Assembly: GCA_905250025.1 (NCBI GenBank)
Contig: CAJNOJ010000035.1
Location: forward strand, 434,001-498,000
Reading direction: 5' to 3'
Length of the DNA stretch: 64,000 nt
Origin: Adineta ricciae
Lineage: Eukaryota; Rotifera; Eurotatoria; Adinetida; Adinetidae
The notes beneath the pieces were generated by a model. That model did no database searches. It was not told where the DNA came from and saw only the letters and a list, made by a program, of their open reading frames with translations. Each line of letters begins with the position of its first letter. Within the stretch, counting starts at the first letter, position 1. Both the position numbers and the translations under genes were made by a program. Below, piece by piece: positions 48,355 through 60,229 of this stretch.

Positions 48355-51300
48355 ATGATTGAAGAATCCTGGGATGATGATGAGGGTACAGCTAAACCAT
48401 TCGAACAGGTTTGTTATTATGAAAAAAAAACAACACTACTAGGAGACAAATGATTTATGGTTACATTTCTATTTTCTGTAGCAACCGGCAACATCAAAAT
48501 TAGGTATTGGACGTGGGAAAGCAACATTTTCAGTGAACAATGCTGGTAAACAACACCGTGATATGGAATGTAGCATACGTTGAAAATTATATTGAATCTT
48601 TTGTCTAGAACCAGCACCTGTAACGAAATGGAATGGTGGTGCAAGTACTTCAGGAAGCTTTAATACATTTCGTAGTACTAATAATGAAAATAGTAATCCC
48701 AGTAGTGGTGGAGCTTTTGGATTTCGCAATAATAGCAATAGTTTTAGTTGTAAGTGTCGTTCAATTTTAAGAAATTCACTAAAAGGTTCTTCCATCTAGC
48801 TCGTAATGAACAAAGTTCATTCGGTGGTGCTGATAGTAGTGCATTTCGATCCGGCAATGACGGAGGTTCTCGTGGTAAGATTGTTATACGTTGTCTCGAC
48901 TGTTCCCATGAATTCAAGAATAGATTTACTATAATAGCTTGGTTTCCTTCTATTTAGCATGTTTCAATTGTAAACAAAGTGGTCATATGAGTCGAGAATG
49001 TCCCGAACAGCGTAAGGATTTTCAAGGAGGTCGTGGTGCTCGAGGCGGCGGCTTCCCACCAAGTACTGGAAATGACCACAGCGGTTTTCGTTCATCAGCA
49101 AATAGTTCGAATACATTCCAAGCTATGCGAAATCAAAATGATAACGATGAAGGAAAGCAGACTTTTACGGGATGGCGAGGAGGTGCAGGAAATACTAATA
49201 ACAATGATTCAGACGATACAAACAAACGTTCAGCATTCGGCAGTTCAGCAATTCGAGGTGGTTTCGCCAGCAGTGGTACTGGATTTCGAGGTAAAATAAT
49301 CGTTTGGTAACCTAGATCATCAATAGATTCTTACAGGTGGTCGAGGTGGTAGTGGTGGAGCATTCAATTCAGGAGATCGAGGTAAATCAGTACCGACCTC
49401 ATATTCGATCTGAATTTAATTTCATTCGATTTCAGAAAATCGCGCCGGCGGTAGTGGCTTTGGCAGTGGTAATAACAGTGAGTTTCTTACATTTCGTTCG
49501 AATAATCTAAACTATCGCAACACCTATTCTTTCAGATTGTTATAACTGGTAAGTTAACTTGTATTATGAACTCTCGTATTTCTATTGTCTCTATACGAAT
49601 GTCTAACTAGTAATCAACCTGGCCATCAATCTCGTGACTGTCCAGAACCGAAAAAGTCTCGTGGTATGTACAAATAGACAATCGTCTGGCTATTATTCAG
49701 ATCTTTCGTTATCTAGATGGTGGTGGTTTCTTTGGTGGTGGAAGAAGAAACGACAAAGTAAATCGCTTCAAATGGTCTCTATTCTTTCGAAATACATTTT
49801 TCTGTGTCACATTTAGATATCTGATGATATCTTCGATCAACGTAAGTGTTCGGAAAATTTGAAGATGTCAAAACTGCATATAAATTTATGATATTAGCGG
49901 GCGTTCGTGGTGGCGCACAGCCAGTGGAACGATACATTCCACCACCTGCACCGACAACTGAAGCCGATATATTTGGCGAAGCCGTGTCTAAAGGTGAAAA
50001 CTTCGGAAAATATCATCGCACTCAAGCACGTTGTACGCCCGAAGGTATGATAGTATGATTATTTTCCTTCCATCGATAGAACTTTTATTGATCTTAGGCA
50101 AAGTAAAACCAATTGAATTATACGAAGAAGCCAATCTTGACACGCAAGTTCTATCAAATATTCGTCGGGCGCATTTTGAAGAACCAACACCAATTCAACG
50201 GTATGCTTTACCATGCATTCAACAACGAGATGATCTAATGGCTTGTGCTCAAACTGGCTCTGGTAAAACGGTACGTTCTGTTTTTTTATTGCATTTAATA
50301 ATTTGTAGAGTATCGACTATGTAGGCTGCTTTCCTCTTGCCAATTATTTCCAACTTATTACAATATCATGCCGATGATTTATCTGCAAAATGCGAACCAC
50401 CCTCGCCTCTTTGTCTAGTTGTTTCACCAACACGTGAACTTGCTCTACAAACTGAACGCGAAGCACGAAAGTTTGCTTATCAAACACCAGTCATTCCATG
50501 TAAACTAGAATCGAAAGTACAGAGAATCCATTTGTACCATTCACTTTTCCTATTAGGTTCGGCTGTCGGCGGTCATGATACGTTCGCAGTTTCCGATCGA
50601 CTTCGAGAAGGCTGTCACATTCTTTCAGCAACCACTGGCCGTTTGAAAGACATGGTTGAAAAAGGCCGCGTATGTGCAAAATACTTACATTCTCGATCGA
50701 ATTTTTGACTTTGTCTCTTGTAGATTTCATTAAAAAAAGTAAAATATTTCGTTCTTGATGAAGCCGATCGGTACGTACATGATTTATCGACGAAACCGGT
50801 CTACTGTTGACCTTATTTTCACAGAATGTTAGATACTGGTTTTGAACCTGACATTCGCAAATTGGAAGCTCTTGGTTTACCACGAAAGGAAGAACGTATA
50901 ACTTGTATGTTTTCGGCAACATTTCCCGATGAAGTTCAACGCCTCGCTAAACATTTCCTACGTGAGAACTACGTTTTTCTTGCTGTCGGTATCCTCGGTG
51001 GTGCTAATGAAGATATTGCTCAAACAATCGAACTTATTCCACAAGCCAATAAAAAGGACCGACTTTTTCAATTACTTGAAGAGAATCTCAGTAAGAACAC
51101 TTCGAATCAAATGATCATACATTGAAGTGACTTATTTTCGTTGAAGAATCTGAACGTTGCCTAATCTTCGTTGAAACCAAACGATCAGCTGATTACATTG
51201 GTGCATTGCTTTCACAACGTAATTTTATGAGTACAACAATGCATGGCGACCGTACACAACGACAACGTTACGAAGCCGTTCAACAGTTTACGAATGGTAA

Positions 51301-51872
51301 ATGTCCAATTCTAGTTGCAACATCAGTAGCTGCGCGTGGTCTCGATTTTCCTCTGATTGGCTATGTTGTGAATTATGATCTTCCAGATAGTAGTGATTTT
51401 TATATTCATCGAATTGGTCGTACTGGTACGATGAGGCCGTCGAATAATGAATGAAAATCCAATGCAATACTATTTCGTTTAGGTCGCGCTGGTCACTTAG
51501 GTAAATCAATTTCATTCTTCGATCCAGATCGTGAATCAGATCGCAATATTGCACCGGAACTTGTTCAAAAATTAGGCGAAGTAAAACGAAATAATCCTTG
51601 GTTTGTGTTTTGTACTTACGCATGTAAATCCCAATAGGCTGGCCAAGAAGTACCTGAGTTTCTCAAACAATATGTCAACGGTGGTGGTGGTGGATTCGCT
51701 CGAAATGGTTTTAATGGGCGAAATACTGATGTAAATTTGTAGTGGTTATTCGTCATGCATGAAAATCCGTTTTATTTACTTCTAGATGCGTGCTGATACA
51801 TTTATTCATAGTCAATCATCTGGTCCAGCTGGTGGATCAGCGTCAGCCGGTGGTGCAGAAGATTGGGATTAA
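48355..51872 (+). CDS. DDX4: Vasa/DDX4 DEAD-box RNA helicase with two zinc knuckles and Gly-rich N-terminus
   Basis: ATP-dependent RNA helicase of germ granules, needed for the piRNA pathway and germline identity. Starts [19 protein letters not shown] Gly/Ser/Asn-rich region with RGG-type motifs follows, with two CCHC zinc knuckles: [18 protein letters not shown] (about 48.96-49.02 kb) and [16 protein letters not shown] (split over exons at 49536-49548 and 49611-49663). The helicase core is complete: [11 protein letters not shown] (Q motif), AQTGSGKT (motif I, about 50.26 kb), [13 protein letters not shown] at 50757-50768, [19 protein letters not shown] and HRIGRTG joined to RAGHLGKS. It ends GGAEDWD, like the acidic-Trp tail of Vasa proteins. 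The gene has many short introns, and one exon is only 13 nt. Zinc knuckles plus the EDWD end argue for Vasa against PL10/DDX3. Confidence 0.93.
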
Positions 51873-52175
51873 AAAGATGTTCAATTCCAGTGATATTTAT
51901 GCTTATATACATATATCCATTGATTTTGTAAACTTTTCTTTCGTTTTGGCTGTATATAGTCATCAATTTTAAAGATATACATCTAGAAGATCAGATATTT
52001 GTAGTAAGATATTGTGCCTTTGTTTTCTCTTCCTTTGGTTATTTGTTCTTTTTTTGTTAATCATATGAAACAGGATGAAAATCTCAGATATGGTAGTTTT
52101 CTTTTTCTCACAAGAAAATATGCAAAGATATCGAAGATAGAAAATGATTTTTATTTTAGATCTCCTCGTATCAGG

Positions 52176-52843
52176 ATGGACAGAGATGACGATCCATGTA
52201 AATTATTCGTTGGGTAAAGTTGACATCGTATTGTGCGTATTTCTTTTCATTGTTCAATTGTTATTCAAGAGGGCTGACCCGATCGACAACGACCGAACAC
52301 CTCCGACATTACTTCGAAACATTTGGTGAATTAACTGATTGCATTGTGATTAAAAATTTTGCAACGAAACTTTCGCGCTGTTTCGGTTTTGTTCAATTTA
52401 CAATTCCGCAAATCGCCGATCGCGTTGTTGAATCACGTCCGCATATTATCGATGGCAAAGAAATCGATGTTAAACATGCGTCAATCGAAAGTCATGAACG
52501 ACATCAACAACAACTAGCTGCAGCCGCTGCAGCGTCCTCCTCCTTTCACGAGCCGAATCGTGATATGTCACCCGATCGACACAAGAAACGTTCTCGATGG
52601 GAAATGCAACAATCCGATGAATCCCATCGAAATTTCGTATTGCCACCTGACATGATCACTGCGAAATCGAATACTCACATCGCTTTTATTCAACGTGATA
52701 TGATAACTTATCCTGTGCCTTTGAAATATGTGCGCGAAGAGAATTATTCAACAGCATCGAATGATAATTCGTATTATCCTCAACAATCTCGTCATCAACA
52801 TAATAATAATTTTAATAATCGAATGTATCAAACTTCAAACTAG
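52176..52843 (+). CDS. Single-RRM RNA-binding protein, hnRNP A/B or TDP-43-like
   Basis: Two exons. Start ATG 52176 gives MDRDDDPCKLFVGG, joined across the intron (about 52214-52271) to LTRSTTTEHLRHYFETFGEL. RNP2 is KLFVGG and RNP1 is RCFGFVQF, close to the consensus (K/R)GFGFVxF with Cys for Gly at the second position. The domain ends IDGKEIDVKHAS at about residue 85. The remaining 130 residues are low-complexity: an Ala/Gln/Ser tract, an RS-like stretch (SPDRHKKRSRWEM) and an Asn/Tyr/Gln-rich tail. Such proteins bind mRNA in nucleus or cytoplasm. Only one RRM is present, so it is not a full hnRNP A1 or TARDBP. An acceptor-like TTTTTATTTTAG ends 16 nt before the ATG. Confidence 0.85.
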
Positions 52844-52923
52844 AAAATAGATATATATATATATTCTTTGTTTTCTCTTGTGTTGTACATAGTCAACAGA
52901 AAGAAAAAGAAATACACATTTGT

Positions 52924-53608
52924 TCATTTCGCTTTGGGTTCTTCTCCAGGTTGTCGAAGACTTTTGTCGTATTTTTTCGGCTTAAATTTGAAATATTCTT
53001 CAGCATAAGCTGAAATTTCCGAGCGAATCATAGGAAAGTTGAGTCGAGGATCGGCACGGTTCGATTTTAACTAGAACAAAATCGGAATTAACCAAGAAAT
53101 CTGTACAACGACAAATACATACTAATGGTTCATGAAACCATCCAATCTCTTGACTTGTTGTTTGCGGTTCTCGATACTTTTTCTCAGGTTCAAGATTTGC
53201 TCGATGTATAATATCGATAAATGATGCTAAAACGACAAGAAGGTAGACGATCTCGACAAAAAAAAGATTCGTTCGCAATGCTTACAATCTTCACCAGCAC
53301 CTTCATCTGGATAAACATTTGGCTTTGGCGTTAATGCTTCAGCTAAAACAAGATGCAGAATTTCAGTTACGTACGATTTTCCTTTGTGAGAGAATTTACA
53401 TTTTTTGAATGGATTAACTGAATAGTTAGTGAAGAGTTTCTGGTTGGCCATCTCTTTGCGAATGGTTTCGACAAGAATTGCTTCTTGATGAACTTGATTT
53501 TTTGGCTCTCGGCCTTTCTTAGCATCCTTCGTTCCGCCTTCCGCCTTAAAAATACATATAGAAATTATTCATCGAATGGAATAAAACATCTATATCTGAT
53601 TCTACCAT
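52924..53608 (-). CDS. CFAP144: Cilia- and flagella-associated protein 144 (FAM183) homologue
   Basis: Small ciliary microtubule-associated protein. The reading from the start codon at 53608 splices directly after ATG (donor ATG|GTAGAATCAG) to AEGGTKDAKKGREPKNQVHQ EAILVETIRKE (acceptor near 53546). It continues with NQKLFTNYSVNPFKK, then FIDIIHRANLEPEKKYREPQ, TTSQEIGW and HEPL, phrases that match FAM183 proteins (YSVNPF, PQTxSQEIGW). The last exon ends EEYFKFKPKKYDKSLRQ PGEEPKAK, with the stop at 52924. Three or four small introns interrupt it. It converges on the RRM gene with only 80 bp between stops. Together with the dynein gene it is a second ciliary gene in the window, but the two are far apart. 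Confidence 0.85.
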
Positions 53609-53639
53609 TATGATCGACAGCTGAAATTGTCTACAAATA

Positions 53640-55242
53640 AAAGAAGTTTTCGCTTTGCAGAATGTCTGTTACTTTTACCTTTCTCACGACATGCTTGTTG
53701 CCGAGAGACAACCTCTGATTGAAATAGTTAAATCGATAGGGAGAGACACATGCTGACTTGATCTTATTTTGAAGGAAAACCGAATAATGCATAACAACAA
53801 ACAAATCAATCTTTATTATAATGCATCGAGGACTCGATCGGTGTGAAGCGGGACTTTGCATTAACACATGAGAATCGATGCCCTCGATATTGTTGTTGAT
53901 GATTCGAGAGTAAATCAGTCGCAACGATTTCCTTGTATAACCCGCAATCTTTCTACATCAGTTCAAACGGGTCGCTCGCTTCTCAAAATAAGATCAGCGA
54001 AACTAGCCGTTTATCCATTGATAATCGTGTGACTCAAAGACTAGTTGTTAAGAGAGTAGATCGCAGTTTTATTCGATCCTGTCATTTTTTCTTAACAAGT
54101 TATTTATTTAAACCATCTGTATTTTATTTGTTGACATTTACTAGTTGTTGTCTATTTTTTCCACTAATTACACATTTCATCCCAAGAGAGAGCTTAGTCA
54201 CATCAGTTCTCTGTATCCTGGAAGACCATCCGTTGACATTCTTGTTTTGCTGCTCAGAGACATTCAATATTGACTCCAAAAATGAACTTCACTAAGAACG
54301 AATATCTTCAATCGATTTTGCACGTTGATTTATCGTGGGAATACAATGTCCTTTGGAAAATGCCTGAGGAGATATTAAAGTATGAAAATAAAGGTCATGA
54401 AAATGATTAATTCCTTCTCTTTCTCTTTCTCGCCTAGTTAGGATATATACATGATCTAGACAGTTAAAAAACAAGTCGTAGACTAGGATCTCCATATTAG
54501 TTTTTCTTTCTCTTTCTTTTGTTTTTCTATGATTGATTATCATATGCAACTAATCTTCGCTGTCGAGTGAACTGGAAAGAAAAATATTCATTGGAAAACG
54601 TGGCAATCCATAAACTCGATGAGTGATGATATGACCTTGCTTGAAAACAGCTACAAACATTCATTCTGCTATACTCTATGGATATACTTATATTTGAGTA
54701 ATTCACTTAATCAAACTAGAACACGATGTGTAAATTCGAAAAATAATCATATCGTGCTTTTTCTTCTTTTCGAGAATAATTATGTTTGGATGTCATCATT
54801 ATTTTCCTTTGCGATAGCTAGATGATCGATCTTTTATCTTTACACATACTCAAAATTAACTGCTACGCTCGACATCTTAATGGTGAATGTCGGCTTTTCC
54901 TACGTCTCGACGTTTTGTTCTTCCATTCTTCTTTTCTCTCTCTCTCTCCCTCTTATCTATTTAGTATTCTATTCTATAACATTGCCGCATGACATCATTT
55001 CTACAGTCCTTTTGCTCTTCATAGCGTATTGCTTGTAAAAAACAGCCTTACATCTGGAAAGAAATGTTGTTTTGGAATTTCTCATCATCTTTTCTATTCT
55101 ATTTCTTTTCCTTCTCACTTGTTAAAGAAAGAAAGAAAACAAAAATGTTCATGGAGAAGTAATATTCGTCCTAGCCAACTATCCACTGTAAACGAGTCAT
55201 TAAGTTTTACGAGAAACAACAGAGCATAATTCAAAGTTCAAA
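53640..55242. other. Intergenic region without a supported gene
   Basis: About 1.6 kb between the CFAP144 5' end and the two-helix membrane protein gene. Open frames here are short, hydrophobic by T-richness only, and lack motifs or splice structure. Pyrimidine-rich tracts occur near 54,415-54,430 and 54,930-54,955. Confidence 0.45.
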
Positions 55243-56083
55243 ATGGTGATTTTTATGCCATACTATCGTCAACGCGGGCAGAGTTTTCATTCCAACACGC
55301 GTACCCGTCCGTCAACGTCATTAGCAAATGGACAGAATACTTCTGCAGCGACTATTCGAATGAATCGTTGTCGATTTATATCTAACATTCTCTGCCGATT
55401 CATCTGCTCACTTTTTCTATTGACTATCGCACTTTTTCTCTTTCAACTGTCGATTGATAATACTTCTAATCAAAAAGAAGGATCCAATATTATTGCTGCT
55501 ATTCTACTAACAGTCGCAATCATTTCCTTCATACGAACGTGTCAAAAATTAAGACGATACTATATCATTTTAGATACAAGACGTCGACTGATACAGGTAC
55601 GCGAAGGAGAATGAAGAGGATATTTTTTTTTCTAATTAACTATGCGTATTTCAGAGATTACGTGAACGGCAGCAAGCATACGAGTTGGCTCTTGCGTTAA
55701 ATAATAGTGAAAATGCTGAGTACGTCATGAAGTTTGTTCTTCGTGTGCAACGATCATTTTTTCGATTTTGTAGATTTCTTCGAAATATTCCTAGTGATCT
55801 TCCGTCATATAAAGAACTATTTCCTTCCCAGCCAGATCTGCGTGACACCGGCGCAGATTCCTCGTTATCGTTACCGCCACCATCCTATAACGACTTTATC
55901 GAAACACTTGTTATTCCTCATTCTGGTGTGGGTCTTCCAATTACCGCTCATCCTATTTCATTAACGAATACATCTCCGTTGCTCTCATCTTCTCAAATGA
56001 CAACTAATGCTAATCGATGTCTATGGATTACTGATCAAGCACGAAGACCCCTTTGTATTCGCGGTTCTGTTACATATGTGTAA
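55243..56083 (+). CDS. Two-helix membrane protein with PPxY motif, function unknown
   Basis: Two exons (55243-55596 and 55655-56083) give 260 aa; the intron of 58 nt is canonical and phase 0 (LIQ joined to RLRERQQ). I do not recognise the family. A polar N-terminus (about 45 residues, Arg/Ser/Thr-rich) is followed by two hydrophobic helices (FICSLFLLTIALFLFQL and IIAAILLTVAIISFI) separated by a short loop with an NTS glycosylation-like site. A basic segment (KLRRYYIILDTRRRLIQ) and a long soluble tail follow, with PPPSYNDF at about three quarters of the length. PPxY motifs recruit WW-domain ubiquitin ligases of the Nedd4 type, so a role as an adaptor in membrane-protein sorting is possible but unproven. 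Confidence 0.7.
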
Positions 56084-56185
56084 AGTAGAGCAAAAATTCG
56101 TACGAAATAGATTTGCATATGTTCGCAAGATATTTATTTTGGAAAAGTTGCACAAAATAAGAATGACTAAGTGTGTTTTTCTTTT

Positions 56186-57650
56186 CTACACCATGTTTTG
56201 CACTCGACGCTCACGATATTTATGATTGTCGATACCTGATTCAGCATCTGTTTTCTCTCGACTATTATCGGAAAGTTTTGATTTGGGATCAGGAGGTGCA
56301 CGAGATCTCAGATCACTTATATCCCACACTTTCAAAGAACCATCGACTGATCCACTAAACAATCGATCGTCAACGATCTAAAACAAATCAAAGAAATGAA
56401 GAAAAATAAACATGGTAATCAACTTAAGAATTGATTTCGAATAACCTGTATACAATTGACTGCTAATTCATGTGATTTGAAAGCACGTTTCATAACACCC
56501 GAACGTGCCTCAAAACATCGTACAATCGCATCACCACAACCAGTAAAGACTAGATCAAATTTATTCTTATTTTCATCATATGCACTTTAATCACCTTACC
56601 GAGATCATTTTCAAGCTGAATACACGATACTGAATGATGATGGCCTTTGTATATTCGTATACAATCACCAACATCTATAATCCAACAACGGACAGTATGA
56701 TCAGCACTGAGCGAATACAATAATTTATTGGCGACCTAAAAAAGCAAAGAGCACCAAAACAATGTATTTACTTATTGAGTTTTCTGTTTGTATTACAAGA
56801 ATATTAATAACAGGTGCTTGATGAAGATCATAAATACGTAATTCATTTCCTCGATAAATATCCCAAACTCGAATAGTATTATCACCTGAACCTGTGAAGA
56901 GCACTTTCCCTTGAGCATCTGTTGCCAGACAAAGTACCGCTCCGACATGACCTTCGAATGTTTTCAAACAATCGCCCGTTTTCAATGACCAAGTTTTGGC
57001 GGTTAAATCCTGCGAGCCAGTAATGAGAATATCTTTGGTGTAGATATTCATTTCCTCTTCGAATGTACTTTCTTCCTCTGCATCACGATTTGCCGGGATG
57101 AATAACAACGGAAGGAGACCATGATGATGACCGTGAAATGTACGAATACAAGTTCCAGTACGATAATCCCAGCAGCGCGCTGTTCGATCGTACGACGTTG
57201 AGAAAATTAACTCTTCTAAACACAAAAGAAAAGTAAATTGCAAATTTTCATTCGATTAAATCTATTGAAAACGTTTTCCCTCTCTTTTCAATTACCAGTA
57301 CAAGTGATTCGATTAACGATTGATGTATGACCAGTGCAAATAAACACACATCGTGCACTTGGCATGTCCCACTTTCGAATAGTGTGATCAGCACTTGAGC
57401 TAACTAAATAACTATCCAGAATAACTATATGTGTAATGTAATCCGCATGACCAGCAAGAACAGTGAGATATTCTACAGATTCAGTTCTTGTGCTCCATAG
57501 TCGTATGGTGTTATCGTCCGAGCCAGTTGCCAGTACACTAGTGTCATCACTTAATGTCATACAGTTAATGCCACTTTCATGGTTTTCTAGTGTTTGCAAA
57601 AGCCAGTTCTCACGGCGGCCAGCGTGATGTTTTGATACAACAGTACCCAT
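56186..57650 (-). CDS. WDR86: WD40-repeat protein, WDR86-like
   Basis: Start MGTVVSKHHAGRRENWLLQT at 57650; stop at 56186 after RERRVQNMV. At least seven WD repeats are readable: ATGSDDNTIRLWS, SSSADHTIRKWD, STSYDRTARCWD, TGSQDLTAKTWS, TGSGDNTIRVWD, one with SADHTVRCW on the exon near 56.69 kb, and the last, FSGSVDGSLKVWD. The phrase order (HTSIVNRI, SSYDRTARxW, GHVGAVLCL, FTGSGD) fits vertebrate WDR86 as I know it. A non-repeat Ser/Lys/Asp-rich tail of about 35 residues closes the protein. The N-terminal MGxxxS fits an N-myristoylation signal if this Met is used. Several short introns are present. Function of the family is poorly known. Confidence 0.85.
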
Positions 57651-58752
57651 ATGAAAACTGAATTCAATCAATTCCGAAGAAAAACGACTCCGATCGATGT
57701 TATGAGAAACAAAACCAATACCAATATACCAGGTTTTTCTCTTCTTCTTTTTCGTAATTCAGAAGTGTTTTGTCGTTCTATTGCTATGCTCATGAATTAA
57801 GCACAAAAATCTCACGAGACAAGTCAAAAGTAGGAGTAATATAAATTACATGAACACCTTGTTATTCTCGTCTTCTGTGTTGCTGAGTACTGAAAAATCG
57901 CACTGAACTTTTTCCTATGTGTCTATAAATTAATTTCATAACATGGCAAATTAGTTTTCTTTCTTCTTTTCTCTTCTCTTTGTTAATCAATGAATCTTTG
58001 ATCATGGACAAAGAAAAACCTTGAATGAGACTTGGATGGTTTGCCAATTGTATCGAATAACAATGAATGTTTGTGTTTTAAATCTATGCATCTTTAGGTT
58101 CAAATGACAAAAACATTATGAATAAATCTTTTCGTTCTCCTCATTATCTTCCTTCGTTCTTTCTCTCTCTTTTGATTTGCCTTTGATGCTAATCCCACTC
58201 ACACATACAAATCACAAGTTCACATGTGTGTTTTTTTTTTCGTTAAATAAACGAAGGTTTACAGTATGTAATATGTCAAATTGACTAAAAATGATTTCTC
58301 TTCGTCGTTTCTACTCTTCAATTATTGTATGCAAGTCTAGAATAATTTATGTCAATGATGTAACATATGCAATCTATCCCAGATGGCAAATTGTTCATTT
58401 GTCAGCATCGTCTTTTGTAAAATATGCATCGACATCAAAGTTTAATGGCACAGCATCACCTTCTCTCCTTCTCTTACTCTTTCTCTCGTTATCCGCCTTC
58501 GTTTTCTCTTTCTGCTTTCACTTGCTCATTCACAATAAAATTTTAATCATCTCTAAACGAAACTTTGCAAGGATAATTTATGCTCGAACAACATATGTGA
58601 GTGTAGATTTCTTCAGTTTCTTTTCTCTCCTTTTTTTCATGATGATGATCATCATCACCACCATCGTCGCCAGCGTTCTGCTTGTAGTGAATGACCTGAG
58701 CAAAGATGTATGTACAAAGAATAAACACTTCTTGCACTATTCTATTGATCAT

Positions 58753-58782
58753 GAGAGAGAAAGAAAGAAAGAAAGAAAGAGA
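58753..58782. repeat. GA / GAAA microsatellite
   Basis: A short GA run passes into about five GAAA units (AAAGAAAGAAAG). Confidence 0.85.
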
Positions 58783-60137
58783 ATTGTCGTCATTCATTGA
58801 ATTTTGATAGTTGGCTTGGTTCTAACCTCTTCGATCGGATATGAAGAAAGAAAAAGTAGGCGTCTCTCTCTGTCTCTTTCCCTTTTCTACTCAGCTCATT
58901 TCCATTGTACTTTTCGTAGTACAAACATCAAAATACTGATTAGCACGTTAGTGATCGATGTAAGAAACAAAACAAGGATACATTCTTTCTTCGAAAAAAG
59001 AAAACGAATCTTCATACAGTTTTACATTCCGTATCTGTTTTCTCCTTCGCCTTTTTTCTTCGATATCGCAAAGAAACCGACTACGTAGATGCAGATATAC
59101 ATCTAGAAATGTCAAATCTGTGCAGTAAGGGTGAGTTATGATATTTACAAACGGTTGATTGTCTTCATCGTCTTTACCACTTTTTTTTCATTTCCTTTCA
59201 ATGTGTTTGTGCTTTCTTTTGACCTACAACAGATATACAAATACAATGCTCGAAAACACGTCATCACTTTCGTCATCGTCGTGAACATACGATACTAGAA
59301 CCAACACTCGCTAGACATTTCTATTCAAGCTGAATATCCAACTTGAAATCATACGTAAACGCGTCTCAATTGCTCTTTTGTTCGAAGTTAAACGAAGGAA
59401 ATCGATGTCTGGTTTTGGACGATGGATGCCTGATGTATTATATTCATTCAGATCGCTGGAAAGACGATAGTATTGTCGTATTTGTCGTATTGATAAAAGA
59501 AATTGATGTTCTTTTTTCACATCGTTAGCATATAATTCCAGTGCCTTTTTTTCTAGATGCGTAGGTAGAGCATATATTTACGATATCCGCTCTCTGATTC
59601 TTTGTGAGTAATATTCGCTTATGAAAAACTAATCCATATATAACATTCGAGAAGAAAAAAAAGTATACTGACTATCAAAATGCAAGTTCTACTCTTTATG
59701 TCATCATTTTCGACTAACGTGTACACTTTTGTTATAAAACTATTATAGTCATTCAATCGTTTGCTGTATCAGATTTTACTGTTTATTTCCTGAGATCATA
59801 AAAACGAGAGGGGAGGGGGACGAGGCCAGTACCAACTGCTCTTCTGCTCAAAATTACATTCTATTTGCATATATTCAATAGTCTGATTCTTCTCTCCTTC
59901 TTTTTTTGTCAAGATTCTCGTTGGTATGTGTGCTTTTGAGTTTAACAGAATAGTACCAGTAAACGAGAGTCGGAGAATGATTCGTTTTTTGTTCTTATTC
60001 TTCTCCCTCATCGTCGTCGTTTTCTATATTTGATGCGTTTAATAAAGAAAAAACGATGCCCTTTTTTCAATAGAAATATGAGAGCAGATGCGTGTGAGTC
60101 TTCTCATAATGAGTCATCTGTATATATAGACATACGA

Positions 60138-60155
60138 ATATATATATATATATAT
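60138..60155. repeat. AT dinucleotide repeat
   Basis: About nine AT units, roughly 75 bp upstream of the tetraspanin start codon; likely promoter-proximal simple repeat. Confidence 0.85.
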
Positions 60156-60229
60156 GCGCTGTTTTAAACGAATATCTAATGAAGATACGATTTTCTTTTC
60201 AATAGATTACTTATAAAGAAATATTCATC

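Larger units (their letters stand above)
57651..60229. other. Long intergenic region without a supported gene
   Basis: About 2.6 kb, AT-rich, with many pyrimidine tracts and two simple repeats. Open frames on both strands are low-complexity (Phe/Ser/Leu-rich from T- and TC-runs) and show no domain, start context or splice pattern. It separates the divergent WDR86-like and tetraspanin genes, so both promoters lie in it. Confidence 0.45.

Noticed and set aside
53933-54295. Open frame of 120 codons on the + strand
   Set aside because: No Met-led context, no motif; the hydrophobic look comes from T-rich DNA.
58291-58800. Open frame of 169 codons on the + strand
   Set aside because: Composition is Phe/Ser/Leu-rich from T- and TC-runs, it ends in the GAAA microsatellite, and shows no domain, conservation hint or splice structure.
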